Made by a program: the position numbers and the translations under genes
DNA from: Desulfovibrio sp. A2
Lineage (GTDB): Bacteria > Desulfobacterota > Desulfovibrionia > Desulfovibrionales > Desulfovibrionaceae
Direction of reading: 5' to 3'
Length of the DNA stretch: 64,000 nucleotides
NCBI RefSeq assembly: GCF_000226255.1
Contig: NZ_AGFG01000050.1
Coordinates: forward strand, 124,001 to 188,000
The notes under the pieces: generated by a model
Databases searched by the model: none
The model's input: the letters and a program-made list of their open reading frames with translations, nothing else
Told to the model about the DNA's origin: nothing
Part shown: piece after piece, positions 55,186-63,019 of the stretch
Numbering within the stretch: the stretch's first letter is position 1
Layout of the letters: each line of letters opens with the position of its first letter

Positions 55186-55218
55186 ACGGGCCGCCCCGGC
55201 AATGCCGGAGCGGCCCGT
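55186..55218 (-). terminator. Terminator after the DsbA-like gene
   Basis: ACGGGCCGC-CCGGC pairs with GCCGG-GCGGCCCGT with one mismatch; the minus strand continues with TTGCATTT. Confidence 0.6.
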
Positions 55219-55242
55219 GTCGCGTCTGCGTTGTGCGGCCAG

Positions 55243-56052
55243 TTACTTCTTGGCCTTGGCCGCCGCTTCCAGCGCCATGTCCACGGCGTCGGAGAACAGG
55301 TCCAGCGGCAGCGAGCCGCGAATGACCAGGTCGTTGACCAGGAAGTACGGGGTGCCCTGCACGTTCAGGGCGCGGGCCTCGGCCATGTCTTCCTCGATGA
55401 TTTCCTTGACCTTCTTGCCCTTGATGTCTTGGGCCAGGCGCTTCATGTCCACGCCGGCTTCGGCGGCGGCCTTCTTCAGGAAGGCTTCGCCCTCGGACAT
55501 CAGCCGTTCGCGGTCGCGGAACACGGCTTCGTAGAACGCCCAGGCCTTCTTGCCGTCCTGCAGGCTGGCGGCCACGTGGTATTCCGAGGCCAGGCGCGCG
55601 TTGTCGTGGCTGTCCAGCGGCATGTGCTTGAAGACGTAGCGCACCTTGTCCTTGTAGTTGGCCATCAGCAGTTCCATGGTGCCCGCCGCCTGTTGGCAGT
55701 ACGGGCAGGTGAAGTCGGAGTAAGCCACGATGGTCACCGGGGCGTTGGCCGGGCCGCGCATGGGGCGGCCTTCCAGGTTGGCCTTCTTGGGCTGGGTCTG
55801 GTCCACCTGCCACTGGGCGATGAGGGCCTTCTTGCGGCGCACGTTGGAGCCCTGCTGGGCGATTTCCAGCACGGTCTCGCTGTTGTCGCGCAGCACTTCC
55901 ATGATCAGTTCGGGATTTTCCTTGAGCAGGGCGCGCAGGGCGGCCTTGAGTTCTTCGTTGGAGGCGGATGCGGCCTGCACGGGCGCGGGAACCACGGAGG
56001 TTGCGGCAAGGGCCAGCGCCAGCAGCAGGGCGATGAACAGGGTGCGGAGCAT
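55243..56052 (-). CDS. DsbA-family thiol-disulfide oxidoreductase
   Basis: This 269-residue exported protein has a signal peptide (LFIALLLALALAAT, cleavage near residue 28), a helical N-terminal extension, then a thioredoxin fold with active site SDFTCPYCQQAAG (CPYC near residue 118) and cis-Pro loop VQGTPYFLVND. The extension and sequence fit the Com1/ScsC-like DsbA group, which often act as disulfide isomerases or oxidases. GGGAGAAG precedes the ATG. The electron partner is not in the window. Confidence 0.9.
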   Translation of the reverse strand: MLRTLFIALLLALALAATSVVPAPVQAASASNEELKAALRALLKENPELIMEVLRDNSETVLEIAQQGSNVRRKKALIAQWQVDQTQPKKANLEGRPMRGPANAPVTIVAYSDFTCPYCQQAAGTMELLMANYKDKVRYVFKHMPLDSHDNARLASEYHVAASLQDGKKAWAFYEAVFRDRERLMSEGEAFLKKAAAEAGVDMKRLAQDIKGKKVKEIIEEDMAEARALNVQGTPYFLVNDLVIRGSLPLDLFSDAVDMALEAAAKAKK

Positions 56053-56448
56053 GCGTCTTCTCCCGGAAAGTGGGGGATGGAGGTCGGGGCAGGGCGCGCC
56101 GGGGGTACAGACCCGGATCGGTGAATCCGCCGATCGGTCGCATGGCAGGGCCGTGCGGGAACGGGCGCGCGACGGTACCCGCCCCTTCTACACGCGCGGG
56201 ATTGCGGGGGCAAGTTGGCGGGTGCTTGCCGACGCTGGCGCAGAAGACGACGAGGCGGAGCCAATGGAGCGGGATGGCGCGACCTTGCGGGGGCGGGGCG
56301 GGGCGGAGCACGGAGCGGGATGGTGGCGGCGCGGCGAGGAGGGTGCCGCGCCGCCACGAGTCCGGTCCGTCCACGCAGGGAGAAGGAGGAAATGCGGAAG
56401 GGACAAAGGCGATTGGCAATGTATCCCGGTGTATTCGGGAAGCAGCCC
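56053..56448 (-). other. Gap between azlD and the DsbA-like gene
   Basis: No gene is seen in 396 bases. A possible promoter for the DsbA-like gene lies at 56185-56213 (minus strand). The azlD stop is followed by the nine bases TAGGGGCTG also found at the end of the 199-bp element. Confidence 0.35.
56185..56213 (-). promoter_or_regulatory. Possible promoter of the DsbA-like gene
   Basis: The minus strand has TTGCCC, 17 bases, TAGAAG, with a predicted start near 56178. Both boxes are imperfect. Confidence 0.35.
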
Positions 56449-56775
56449 CTAGGCCATGCCGAAAAAGCGGGCACACGCCACCGAGGCCATGCCCACGGCG
56501 ATGGTGCCGAAGAAGCTGCCCGTGCGCCACGCCACCAGCGTGGCGGGCACGGCGGCCAGCAGGTACAGGTTGTCGGCGGCAACGTGCACCGCGCCCTGTT
56601 TCATGAGCAGGTCCGGGGCCAGCAGCGCGGCCAGCACCGCCGGGGGCACGAAGGACAGCCAGCGGGTGATGACGGGGTTCAGTTCGCGCTGCGACAGCAG
56701 TTGCAGGGGCACGGCGCGGGGGATGTAGGTGACGGCAAGCATGCCGCACAGCATCAGGAAGAAGGTGGTGGTCAT
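56449..56775 (-). CDS. azlD: AzlD-family small permease subunit
   Basis: This 108-residue membrane protein with about four helices (LMLCGMLAVTYIPRAVPLQL, LVAWRTGSFFGTIAVGMASV) partners AzlC in exporting branched-chain amino acids. YIPRAVP is the conserved N-terminal motif. It lies 20 bases after azlC. The length is normal for the family. Confidence 0.92.
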   Translation of the reverse strand: MTTTFFLMLCGMLAVTYIPRAVPLQLLSQRELNPVITRWLSFVPPAVLAALLAPDLLMKQGAVHVAADNLYLLAAVPATLVAWRTGSFFGTIAVGMASVACARFFGMA

Positions 56776-56795
56776 GTCCGGTCTCCTCGCGGCGG

Positions 56796-57698
56796 CTACA
56801 GGGTGGGGGCGCGGCCTGGCCCGTCAAGTTCCGCCAGCCCGGCCAGGTCATCCGTGTCGTCCGGGCTGTCAGGTCCGTCCCGCCCATCCACGCAGGCGGC
56901 GTCGTGGCCAGCGGTGGGCTGCGCGGCATCGGCGCGCGCGGGCAGCAGGGTGCACAGGGTGGCCGAGCAGACCGTGGCGATGATCACGTTCCACTGCCCG
57001 GCGCCGGCCAGCGCCAGCAGCACGGACAGCGCCCCGGCCAGCACGGCGGCCAGCGCGAAGCGCCGGGCCTTGCGGCAGTATGGCAGCAGCAGGGCGATGA
57101 ACATGGCGGGCAGGGCGTAGTCCAGGCCCAGGGGGCGCACGTCGGCCACCAGTTCGCTGCCGAACACGCCGATGATGGTGCCGATGACCCACGCGGACTG
57201 CGCGGTCATGTTCAGGGCCAGGGTTTCGGCGCGGGGCGGTTCCGGCCGCGCATCGCCGGGGGACGCGGGCAGACGGCTGACGTGCAGGGCGAAGGTCTCG
57301 TCCGTCAGCTGGAAGGCGAACAGCGCTTGCAGCGCGCGCGGCCAGCGGCGCAAGGCCGGGGCCAGCGCGGCGGACATGAGCAGGTGGCGCAGGTTGACCA
57401 CGAAGGTGGTCAGCACCACCGTGGCCGGGGATGCCCCGCCCGCCAGCAGGCTGACCGAAATGAGCTGGGCCGACCCGGCGAAGACCATCAGCGACATGCA
57501 CACCGCGCCCGTTGCGGGCATGCCGGTCTTGCGGGCCAGCACCCCGAAGGCAAAGGCCACCGGCACGTAACCGAGCACGATGGGCAGGGCCTGGCGCATG
57601 CCGGACAGCACGGCGGACAGGCGGGATGCGGGGGCGATGGCCCCGGAATGGCGTGATGCCATCGGGTGTCCCTTGCCGGGCGACGAAGCGGTATCCAT
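56796..57698 (-). CDS. azlC: AzlC-family amino-acid exporter large subunit
   Basis: This 300-residue, multi-helix protein forms the branched-chain amino-acid exporter with AzlD. Motifs are LPIVLGYVPVAFAFGVLARK (about residues 30-49), FAGSAQLISVSLLAGG and VVNLRHLLMSAALAP, the conserved NLRH segment. The C-terminal 45 residues are Asp/Gly/Pro rich and probably disordered. The ATG at 57698 follows GGAGG, which sits in the loop of a hairpin (57701-57718). A divergent MocR gene shares the upstream region. A longer frame to 57890 is spurious. Confidence 0.92.
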   Translation of the reverse strand: MDTASSPGKGHPMASRHSGAIAPASRLSAVLSGMRQALPIVLGYVPVAFAFGVLARKTGMPATGAVCMSLMVFAGSAQLISVSLLAGGASPATVVLTTFVVNLRHLLMSAALAPALRRWPRALQALFAFQLTDETFALHVSRLPASPGDARPEPPRAETLALNMTAQSAWVIGTIIGVFGSELVADVRPLGLDYALPAMFIALLLPYCRKARRFALAAVLAGALSVLLALAGAGQWNVIIATVCSATLCTLLPARADAAQPTAGHDAACVDGRDGPDSPDDTDDLAGLAELDGPGRAPTL

Positions 57699-57700
57699 GG

Positions 57701-57718
57701 TGCAACCTCCGGGTTGCA
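57701..57718 (-). promoter_or_regulatory. Hairpin enclosing the azlC ribosome site
   Basis: TGCAACC and GGTTGCA form a perfect 7-bp stem around TCCG. On the mRNA the GGAGG ribosome site spans loop and stem, so folding would hide it. Confidence 0.5.
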
Positions 57719-57730
57719 CATGACCATGAA

Positions 57731-57780
57731 ATCTGTCACCTGAACAGATACAGTCAAACGCAAAAACAAGCATAACAGAT
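57731..57780. promoter_or_regulatory. Candidate MocR sites in the azlC/mocR gap
   Basis: ATCTGT (57731) and ACAGAT (57744) form a dyad with a seven-base spacer, and ACAGAT recurs at 57775, 31 bases on, about three helical turns. Minus-strand TTGACT (57757-57752) lies between, so binding would affect the azlC promoter. Inverted plus direct repeats are typical of MocR proteins. Confidence 0.55.
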
Positions 57781-57864
57781 GGCGTGGCAGCTGGCGTTGG
57801 CCTGGCCCGCCCCACCGCATCCCCCCCCTGCGCCCCATGTCCGGCGCATTCGCAAGGAGGCCCC

Positions 57865-59397
57865 ATGCCCGCCCGCCCCTTTGCCGCCATGGCCCCCGGT
57901 GTCGATGAGGACGCCGGTTTCGACTCCCCCGTCGCCCCCGCCGCCGCACCATCCGGCGATGCCGCGGCCTTCCATTATCACCGGGTGGAACGCCACGTGG
58001 CGGACATGATCCAGTCCGGGCGGTTCCGCCCCGGCGACAGGCTGCCCTCGCTGCGCGGGCTGGCCACCTCCATGGGGCTGTCCATCGCCACCGTGGGGCA
58101 TGCCTACCTGGAACTGGAGCGCAAGGGCATCATCGAGGCGCGGCCCCGCTCCGGCTATTTCGTGCGCAGCGGCATGCGCGGGCTGCCCGTGCCGCAGGCC
58201 CGCCCGGAACCGCCCACCGGCCCGCGCGAGGTGAACCGCGCCCGGCTCATCTCCACGGTGCTCGAAGCCGTGGGCAACCGCGACCTGGTGCCCTTCGGCG
58301 TGCTGTGCCCGGACGAATCGCTGCTGCCGGGCCGGGCGCTGGGGCGCATCCTGTCCGAGGTGATGCGCTCGCGCGCGGGCGAGGCCGCCGCCTACGCCAC
58401 CATTCCCGGCGACCTCGAACTGCGCCGCCAGATCGCCTGGCGGCACCGCGAATGCGGCGTGGGCGCGGGGCCGGACGACATCCTGATCACCAACGGCGCG
58501 GTGGAGGCCCTGTACATCGCCCTGCGCTGCCTGACCCGGCCCGGCGACATCGTGATGATCCAGTCGCCCACCTACTACTGCTTTCTGCAACTCATCGAAT
58601 CGCTGGGGCTGCGGGCCATCGAGGTGCCCAGTTCGCCCGAGGCCGGGGTGGACCCGCGCGATGTGCGGCATATCCTTGACCGGCACCGGGTGGCAGCGTG
58701 CGCCTTTTCGCCCAACTTCAACAACCCGGACGGCAGCCTGACCCCCGACGACGCCAAGCGCGAAATCCTGGACATGCTGGCCGAGCGGGGTATCCACCTC
58801 ATCGAGGACGACGTGTCCACGGACCTGCACTACGGGCCGTCGCGCCCGTCCACCTTTCTGCAATGGGACGTGCACGGGCTGGTCACGCTGTGCTCGTCGT
58901 TTTCCAAGACCGTTGCGCCGGGCTTTCGCATGGGCTGGATGGTCACCGGGCGCATCGGCGAGCGCGCGCGGGAGATAAAGGCCACCACCAACGTCTGCGG
59001 GGCCACCCTGCCGCAGTTCGCCATGGCCGAATACCTGCGCCAGGGGCTGTTCGAACGGCAGCTGCGCCGTCTGCGCACGGCCTTTTCGCGCCAGATGCAG
59101 GCCATGCGCATGCACCTGGCCGACTGCTTTCCGCCCGGCACCGGGGTGACCCGGCCCGAGGGCGGCGGCGTGCTGTGGGTGGAACTGCCGCCCGGCACCG
59201 ACGGGGTGGAGCTGTTCTTCCGGGCGCGGCAGGCGGGCATATCCGTTGCGCCGGGGGCCGTGTTCAGCACGCAGGAAAAGTTCGCCAACTACCTGCGCCT
59301 TGGCTGCAACGGCCTGTGGAACGAGCGCATGGCCGAAGGGCTGCGCACCCTGGGGCGGCTGGCCGGGGAGTGCCGGGGGGGAGCGGGGGCGGGGTAG
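57865..59397 (+). CDS. MocR-type GntR/aminotransferase-like regulator
   Basis: This 510-residue protein has a GntR winged helix (about residues 40-105, FRPGDRLPSLRGLATSMGLS) fused to a PLP-binding class I aminotransferase-like domain. Visible PLP features are PTYYCFLQLIESLG, SPNFNNPDGSLTPDDAK, the Asp/Tyr segment IEDDVSTDL and the lysine loop CSSFSKTVAPGFRMGW (Lys near 348). AAGGAGG precedes the ATG at 57865. It is divergent from azlCD and likely controls it in response to an amino acid or PLP. The AT-rich operon starts directly after its stop codon. Confidence 0.92.
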   Translation: MPARPFAAMAPGVDEDAGFDSPVAPAAAPSGDAAAFHYHRVERHVADMIQSGRFRPGDRLPSLRGLATSMGLSIATVGHAYLELERKGIIEARPRSGYFVRSGMRGLPVPQARPEPPTGPREVNRARLISTVLEAVGNRDLVPFGVLCPDESLLPGRALGRILSEVMRSRAGEAAAYATIPGDLELRRQIAWRHRECGVGAGPDDILITNGAVEALYIALRCLTRPGDIVMIQSPTYYCFLQLIESLGLRAIEVPSSPEAGVDPRDVRHILDRHRVAACAFSPNFNNPDGSLTPDDAKREILDMLAERGIHLIEDDVSTDLHYGPSRPSTFLQWDVHGLVTLCSSFSKTVAPGFRMGWMVTGRIGERAREIKATTNVCGATLPQFAMAEYLRQGLFERQLRRLRTAFSRQMQAMRMHLADCFPPGTGVTRPEGGGVLWVELPPGTDGVELFFRARQAGISVAPGAVFSTQEKFANYLRLGCNGLWNERMAEGLRTLGRLAGECRGGAGAG

Positions 59398-59423
59398 ACA
59401 TAAGAAACCTCCGCGTTCGTGTG

Positions 59424-60440
59424 TTATATGACGCTATGAGTGTAATTTAATGTAGAAATTTTATAACAAGATACGGAATTGTATGTAATATGATCTATGC
59501 CAAAGAGGGCTATGTTAGTTCCTGAGTGAACTGAGCTCTTGTAGGTGACCCCATGATATCCACAGTTTTTTATAAATTCACAAAGATATTGCGTTGGTAG
59601 GTAGTCAATATCTGCATTGCGAGGCAAAATTGGTTGGGATAGGTCTTCGTCAAGTTTACACAAGAATGCTAATTCCCTGCGAAGTTTTGGTATTGCGTCT
59701 TCTTGGATTGTAAAAGGTGATACTAAAGACTTGGGATTGTGGAGATTTAGTAGCTCTATTGTGGCGTGTGTCTCGATAGATACTATTGAAATGGTGTCGC
59801 CAGGGTGGGGGCGTGTCTCTGCAATAGCCGTCTCAGGTGTTGAAGCAGAGTATAGATACGGTATTCCAGTGGGGTTAGCTCTGCCACCTTTTGCAAGTGT
59901 TGCTGGAGGGGGGCCCATTTCTTCAATACCAAAAGCAGCCGATTTTGTGTTGATTCTTGCGCGGTAAATTTTGTTGTTAAAAATTGATCCGTTGCATTTT
60001 AAGAATAAGTCAAATAATCCCTGTATGCTTTCTAGGTCGATTTTTGTTCTAAAGAAAAATCTATTTGCGCTTGTTATTTCTTCGCAGAAGCAGTCCCATG
60101 ACACTATAGATTCAGTGTTGAAATCTATTGGTATGTATAATTTTGAAATTGGAGCGCTGGATCCTAATATTTTAGTTAATAAAGTGTCCGCAGTCTCCTT
60201 GTTTATATTTTCGAAAATTCCCCAATCTGATTTTAAAATAGAATATAAATCTTTTGCTTGGTCGATTTCGCTTTGAGAATATGAAGAAATAAGTATTTCA
60301 AAGAAGTCGCGTAGCTTTTTGGGGTCTAGAGTCTTGCGAGTGTATGCGCCGCATGTGTCGCACGCTGTGTACGTGCGAGATTCATTTTCTATGTATTGCG
60401 CAAGGAATATATCTGAGAAGCAGTTTCCACAGCAGCGCAT
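59424..60440 (-). CDS. RES-domain protein with zinc-ribbon/HEPN-RES N-terminal region
   Basis: This 338-residue protein belongs to the AT-rich operon. The N-terminus has two CxxC pairs (MRCCGNCFSD and CDTCG), as in HEPN/RES N-terminal domain 1. The RES domain (about residues 160-310) carries the Arg in YRARINTK, the Glu in TPETAIAETRP and the Ser region GVTYKSSVHSG. RES-domain toxins break down NAD+ by phosphorolysis. No Xre/MbcA antitoxin is adjacent; instead two other genes precede it. Its ATG follows the sce7725 stop by one base, with GGAGG inside sce7725, so translation is coupled. The fold assignment is good; the activity is inferred. Confidence 0.8.
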   Translation of the reverse strand: MRCCGNCFSDIFLAQYIENESRTYTACDTCGAYTRKTLDPKKLRDFFEILISSYSQSEIDQAKDLYSILKSDWGIFENINKETADTLLTKILGSSAPISKLYIPIDFNTESIVSWDCFCEEITSANRFFFRTKIDLESIQGLFDLFLKCNGSIFNNKIYRARINTKSAAFGIEEMGPPPATLAKGGRANPTGIPYLYSASTPETAIAETRPHPGDTISIVSIETHATIELLNLHNPKSLVSPFTIQEDAIPKLRRELAFLCKLDEDLSQPILPRNADIDYLPTQYLCEFIKNCGYHGVTYKSSVHSGTNIALFGIDHITYNSVSCYKISTLNYTHSVI

Positions 60441-60441
60441 G

Positions 60442-61386
60442 TTAGCCTCCGGAGAGGATTTTTGCGTAAAGTTCCAGATGGTGCTGCATGGATAGTTTTT
60501 TTACGTAACCAAGGCCGGGGAAATGCCCGTTTTCGTATAGTTTTAGGAATTCTTCGACGGCAGATGTTCTGTGTATAAGGGTTCGCGGATGGTTGACGTC
60601 GGCAACAAGTTTTCTAAGGGCTTCAAGAAATTTGCCCGCAGGGTTTGTGGGGGTTCCCGTTTCATCCGAAACATAGTGTTTGATGAATATGGAATTGTCA
60701 GATTTTGTGTTTTGATAGGTTAAGTGGATAGCCACGGCATAGGCGGGGCCACCACCCTCGGTGAACTCACCGCTAACGGTGAGAAAGTCGCCGAATGCGG
60801 CAGCGTGTTCCTCTTCATAGGTTAAATAGAGGTCAGAGAAATGTTCTGCTGGGGGGTATTCTCTGTTGTTTCTAGATACGAAGCAGTCTTCAATCGTTAC
60901 CGATGATTCCTTGGGAAAATTTCTCCGATATAGCTTTGATGTGGATTTGATGTTGAATATGTTGAGGTTTGGCTCAATTTCTTTTTTCTCAAGCTCGTTG
61001 AGTAAGCGTTTCGCATCAGACTGTTTGTTGTGGATTAGTGCTATGCTGGCTTCTTGGTATCCGGATAGTCTTATCGTTTCAACGGTATGTTTTTCGTCGT
61101 TAACAATAAACCCAATGTAGTGTTTATCGTATTCACCAATAAGGTCATGTAGGATTTCTCTGTACAGTCTTTGTGGGGAGCTTTTGAAGGCACCTACGGA
61201 TGGGTTGGCGATTATAATGAATTTGCAATCGTTTTCTATTAGGCTTGTAACAGTGCGTTGGAGGGGGGATAGGGTGTCGCGAACTGGCTCTAAAACAGGA
61301 ATAAAATTCCACTTTGCGAGGTTGCTGGCAATGTCGCGAAGCAGTACTAGCTCGTATTGTTTGCCTCTGAAATATGGAAAATACAT
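60442..61386 (-). CDS. sce7725-family protein (beta-protein-like)
   Basis: This 314-residue protein starts MYFPYFRGKQYELVLLRDIA and has FIPVLEPVRDTLSPLQ, the pattern of the sce7725 / phage beta-protein group. Function is unknown. No transmembrane segment or signal is seen. Other recognisable stretches are IIIANPSVGAF and AYAVAIHLTYQNTKSDNS. GGAG lies eight bases before the ATG. It sits between the nuclease-like sce7726 gene and the RES gene; sce7725 and sce7726 genes are known to occur side by side. Codon use is AT-rich, unlike the surroundings. Confidence 0.75.
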   Translation of the reverse strand: MYFPYFRGKQYELVLLRDIASNLAKWNFIPVLEPVRDTLSPLQRTVTSLIENDCKFIIIANPSVGAFKSSPQRLYREILHDLIGEYDKHYIGFIVNDEKHTVETIRLSGYQEASIALIHNKQSDAKRLLNELEKKEIEPNLNIFNIKSTSKLYRRNFPKESSVTIEDCFVSRNNREYPPAEHFSDLYLTYEEEHAAAFGDFLTVSGEFTEGGGPAYAVAIHLTYQNTKSDNSIFIKHYVSDETGTPTNPAGKFLEALRKLVADVNHPRTLIHRTSAVEEFLKLYENGHFPGLGYVKKLSMQHHLELYAKILSGG

Positions 61387-61400
61387 GATATACTCCGGTG

Positions 61401-62309
61401 TTATAAAAATACCGTTTTGATGTCGCGGCTAAGGGCTTCTATGAGTCGGGGTATGTCTTTTTTTGAACGCGAAAGCTTGAGTGCAGCAGCCTTTAGACTT
61501 GTAGGTAAGCTCCTAAGGGCATCGGATATCACTGACGCTGTTTTTCTTTTTTTAAGGGCAAGTACCATGTGCTCGTGCGCGACGCGAGGGGGAATTTGCG
61601 AAAAATAACCAGCGGCGGTAGAGTACGAAAGAGTGTTAGGGATAGCCGAAATATCTTCGTGAAAATGGTGTTTGATTATTTTGATGTATTCTGTTCTGTG
61701 TAGGACATTAAGAATGGCAAGAGAAGATACAGAGTTTAAGTTGCTGACAGCATCACGATGTGGCTTCTTTTTTATACGATATCTCGAATCGTCGAGAACA
61801 GAGATGCCCACATGATCGGGGATAATCTTTTCGATACGCGCAAAATTATTTAGATGTGTGACTATTGTTATTTTGTCAAAAACGGAACTGTATGCATTTA
61901 TTTGACGCTCAATACGGTCAAGGCTATCCATTTCAGATTTTATTTCAAACGCATGAGATGTCCCATTTAGTAAAACTATATCTGCAATGCAGTTTTCAAC
62001 GCGAAATTCTGAAAGCATAGTTGCGTTTCTTGTCCCATATTTCCCGATAAGTATTTTTTCTGCGAGAGCGTTTTTATATATGTACTCGTACCTATAGTGC
62101 CGGAATAGGTGGGTAAAGAGTTCATTATAAAATTCAGCAAGGCTGATGTTGGCGGCATTATGTGATTCAATACCTAGGCCGCAAAAGAGTCGTGAACCTG
62201 TTGTCGAATGGCCATATTTAGCGATTTCATTAATAACACGCGAAGAAAACAACCTACTCAATTGTGAGTTGGCGCTTCGAGACTGTGGTAGTAATTTGCA
62301 AAGTTTCAT
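61401..62309 (-). CDS. sce7726-family protein, PD-(D/E)XK nuclease-like
   Basis: This 302-residue protein has a nuclease-like core: FRVENCIADIVLLNG followed by HAFEIKSEMDSLDRIERQI, with Asp in ADIV and Glu-x-Lys in EIK, the PD-(D/E)XK layout (about residues 105-140). The C-terminal half is helical and Lys/Ser rich. It is first in the AT-rich operon. The ATG at 62309 lacks a clear ribosome site and comes five bases after the stop of the upstream GC-rich gene, so translation may depend on read-through from it. A DNA-cleaving or nicking role is inferred from the motif. Confidence 0.72.
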   Translation of the reverse strand: MKLCKLLPQSRSANSQLSRLFSSRVINEIAKYGHSTTGSRLFCGLGIESHNAANISLAEFYNELFTHLFRHYRYEYIYKNALAEKILIGKYGTRNATMLSEFRVENCIADIVLLNGTSHAFEIKSEMDSLDRIERQINAYSSVFDKITIVTHLNNFARIEKIIPDHVGISVLDDSRYRIKKKPHRDAVSNLNSVSSLAILNVLHRTEYIKIIKHHFHEDISAIPNTLSYSTAAGYFSQIPPRVAHEHMVLALKKRKTASVISDALRSLPTSLKAAALKLSRSKKDIPRLIEALSRDIKTVFL

Positions 62310-62313
62310 GGCG

Positions 62314-62736
62314 CTAAATGCTGCTAAGCGGGTCGGTGTCGCTTTCCGAAGCGAAGAAGAAGGCGGTGTCAAAGGGGCCGAAGCTGCCGGTGTCGGCCAT
62401 GATGGTGAAGAATTCCACCCTGCCGTAGCGGCGCAGGCGTTCCTCGGTCACGCCGTTGCGGGCGTAGTAGTCCGCGCGGGGCTGCGGGTTGCGGGTTTCG
62501 GTCAGGTCGTACACGGCCTCGTCGGTTTCGCCCCAGGCGTGCAGCACCCACTTGCCGTGCAGATGCAGCCAGGCGTGCACCACGCGGCAGTCCTCGCATT
62601 CGCTGGCCACTTCCAGCGCGGCGTCGAAGCAGGACGGGCGGTGTGCCCCGGCGGCGCACTGGCAGTCGTGGTCATGGTCGTGGCCGCAGCCGCAGGCGTC
62701 GGCTTTGGGGGGCTGGAAAGGATCGTGGCTGTGCAT
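62314..62736 (-). CDS. Small Cys/His-rich protein of unknown function
   Basis: This 140-residue protein starts MHSHDPFQPPKADACGCGHD and continues HDHDCQCAAGAHRPSC, a dense Cys/His cluster that probably binds metal. The rest contains ECEDCRVVHAWLHLHGKWVL, a further CxxC motif, and the Phe-rich FGPFDTAFFFAS near the end. AAGGATACGCC precedes the ATG. No known family was recognised. It is GC-rich like the host genome and marks the right edge of the AT-rich operon. Confidence 0.72.
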   Translation of the reverse strand: MHSHDPFQPPKADACGCGHDHDHDCQCAAGAHRPSCFDAALEVASECEDCRVVHAWLHLHGKWVLHAWGETDEAVYDLTETRNPQPRADYYARNGVTEERLRRYGRVEFFTIMADTGSFGPFDTAFFFASESDTDPLSSI

Positions 62737-63019
62737 GGCGTATCCTTGCGCGCCGCGTGGCGGCGGTGGTGCGTGGTGATGGTTGCGCGCGTGTGATGTG
62801 GGGCGGACCGGATGGGCCGCGCGCGTTGCAGAAACTGCGCATGATGTGCGCGGGTGCCTGCCTGGCCCGGTGACGGTGCGCTGAAAGGGCGGTGCGCGTC
62901 AAGATGGCCGATTGAGGCCGCGCGCGGAGAGCGGGCAGGGAATGGAGCTACCGCGCCGTTCGCGCCCGCGTTGCCGTCCGTGCCGTTGCCGCGTGTTCGG
63001 TCGTCTTCGTGCCGTCACG

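Noticed and set aside
59428..62325. Flanking direct repeats of the AT-rich operon (ATGACGCTATG and ATGGCGCTAAATG)
   Set aside because: Similarity is only about nine bases with mismatches, and the right copy is part of the sce7726 start; not convincing as attachment sites.
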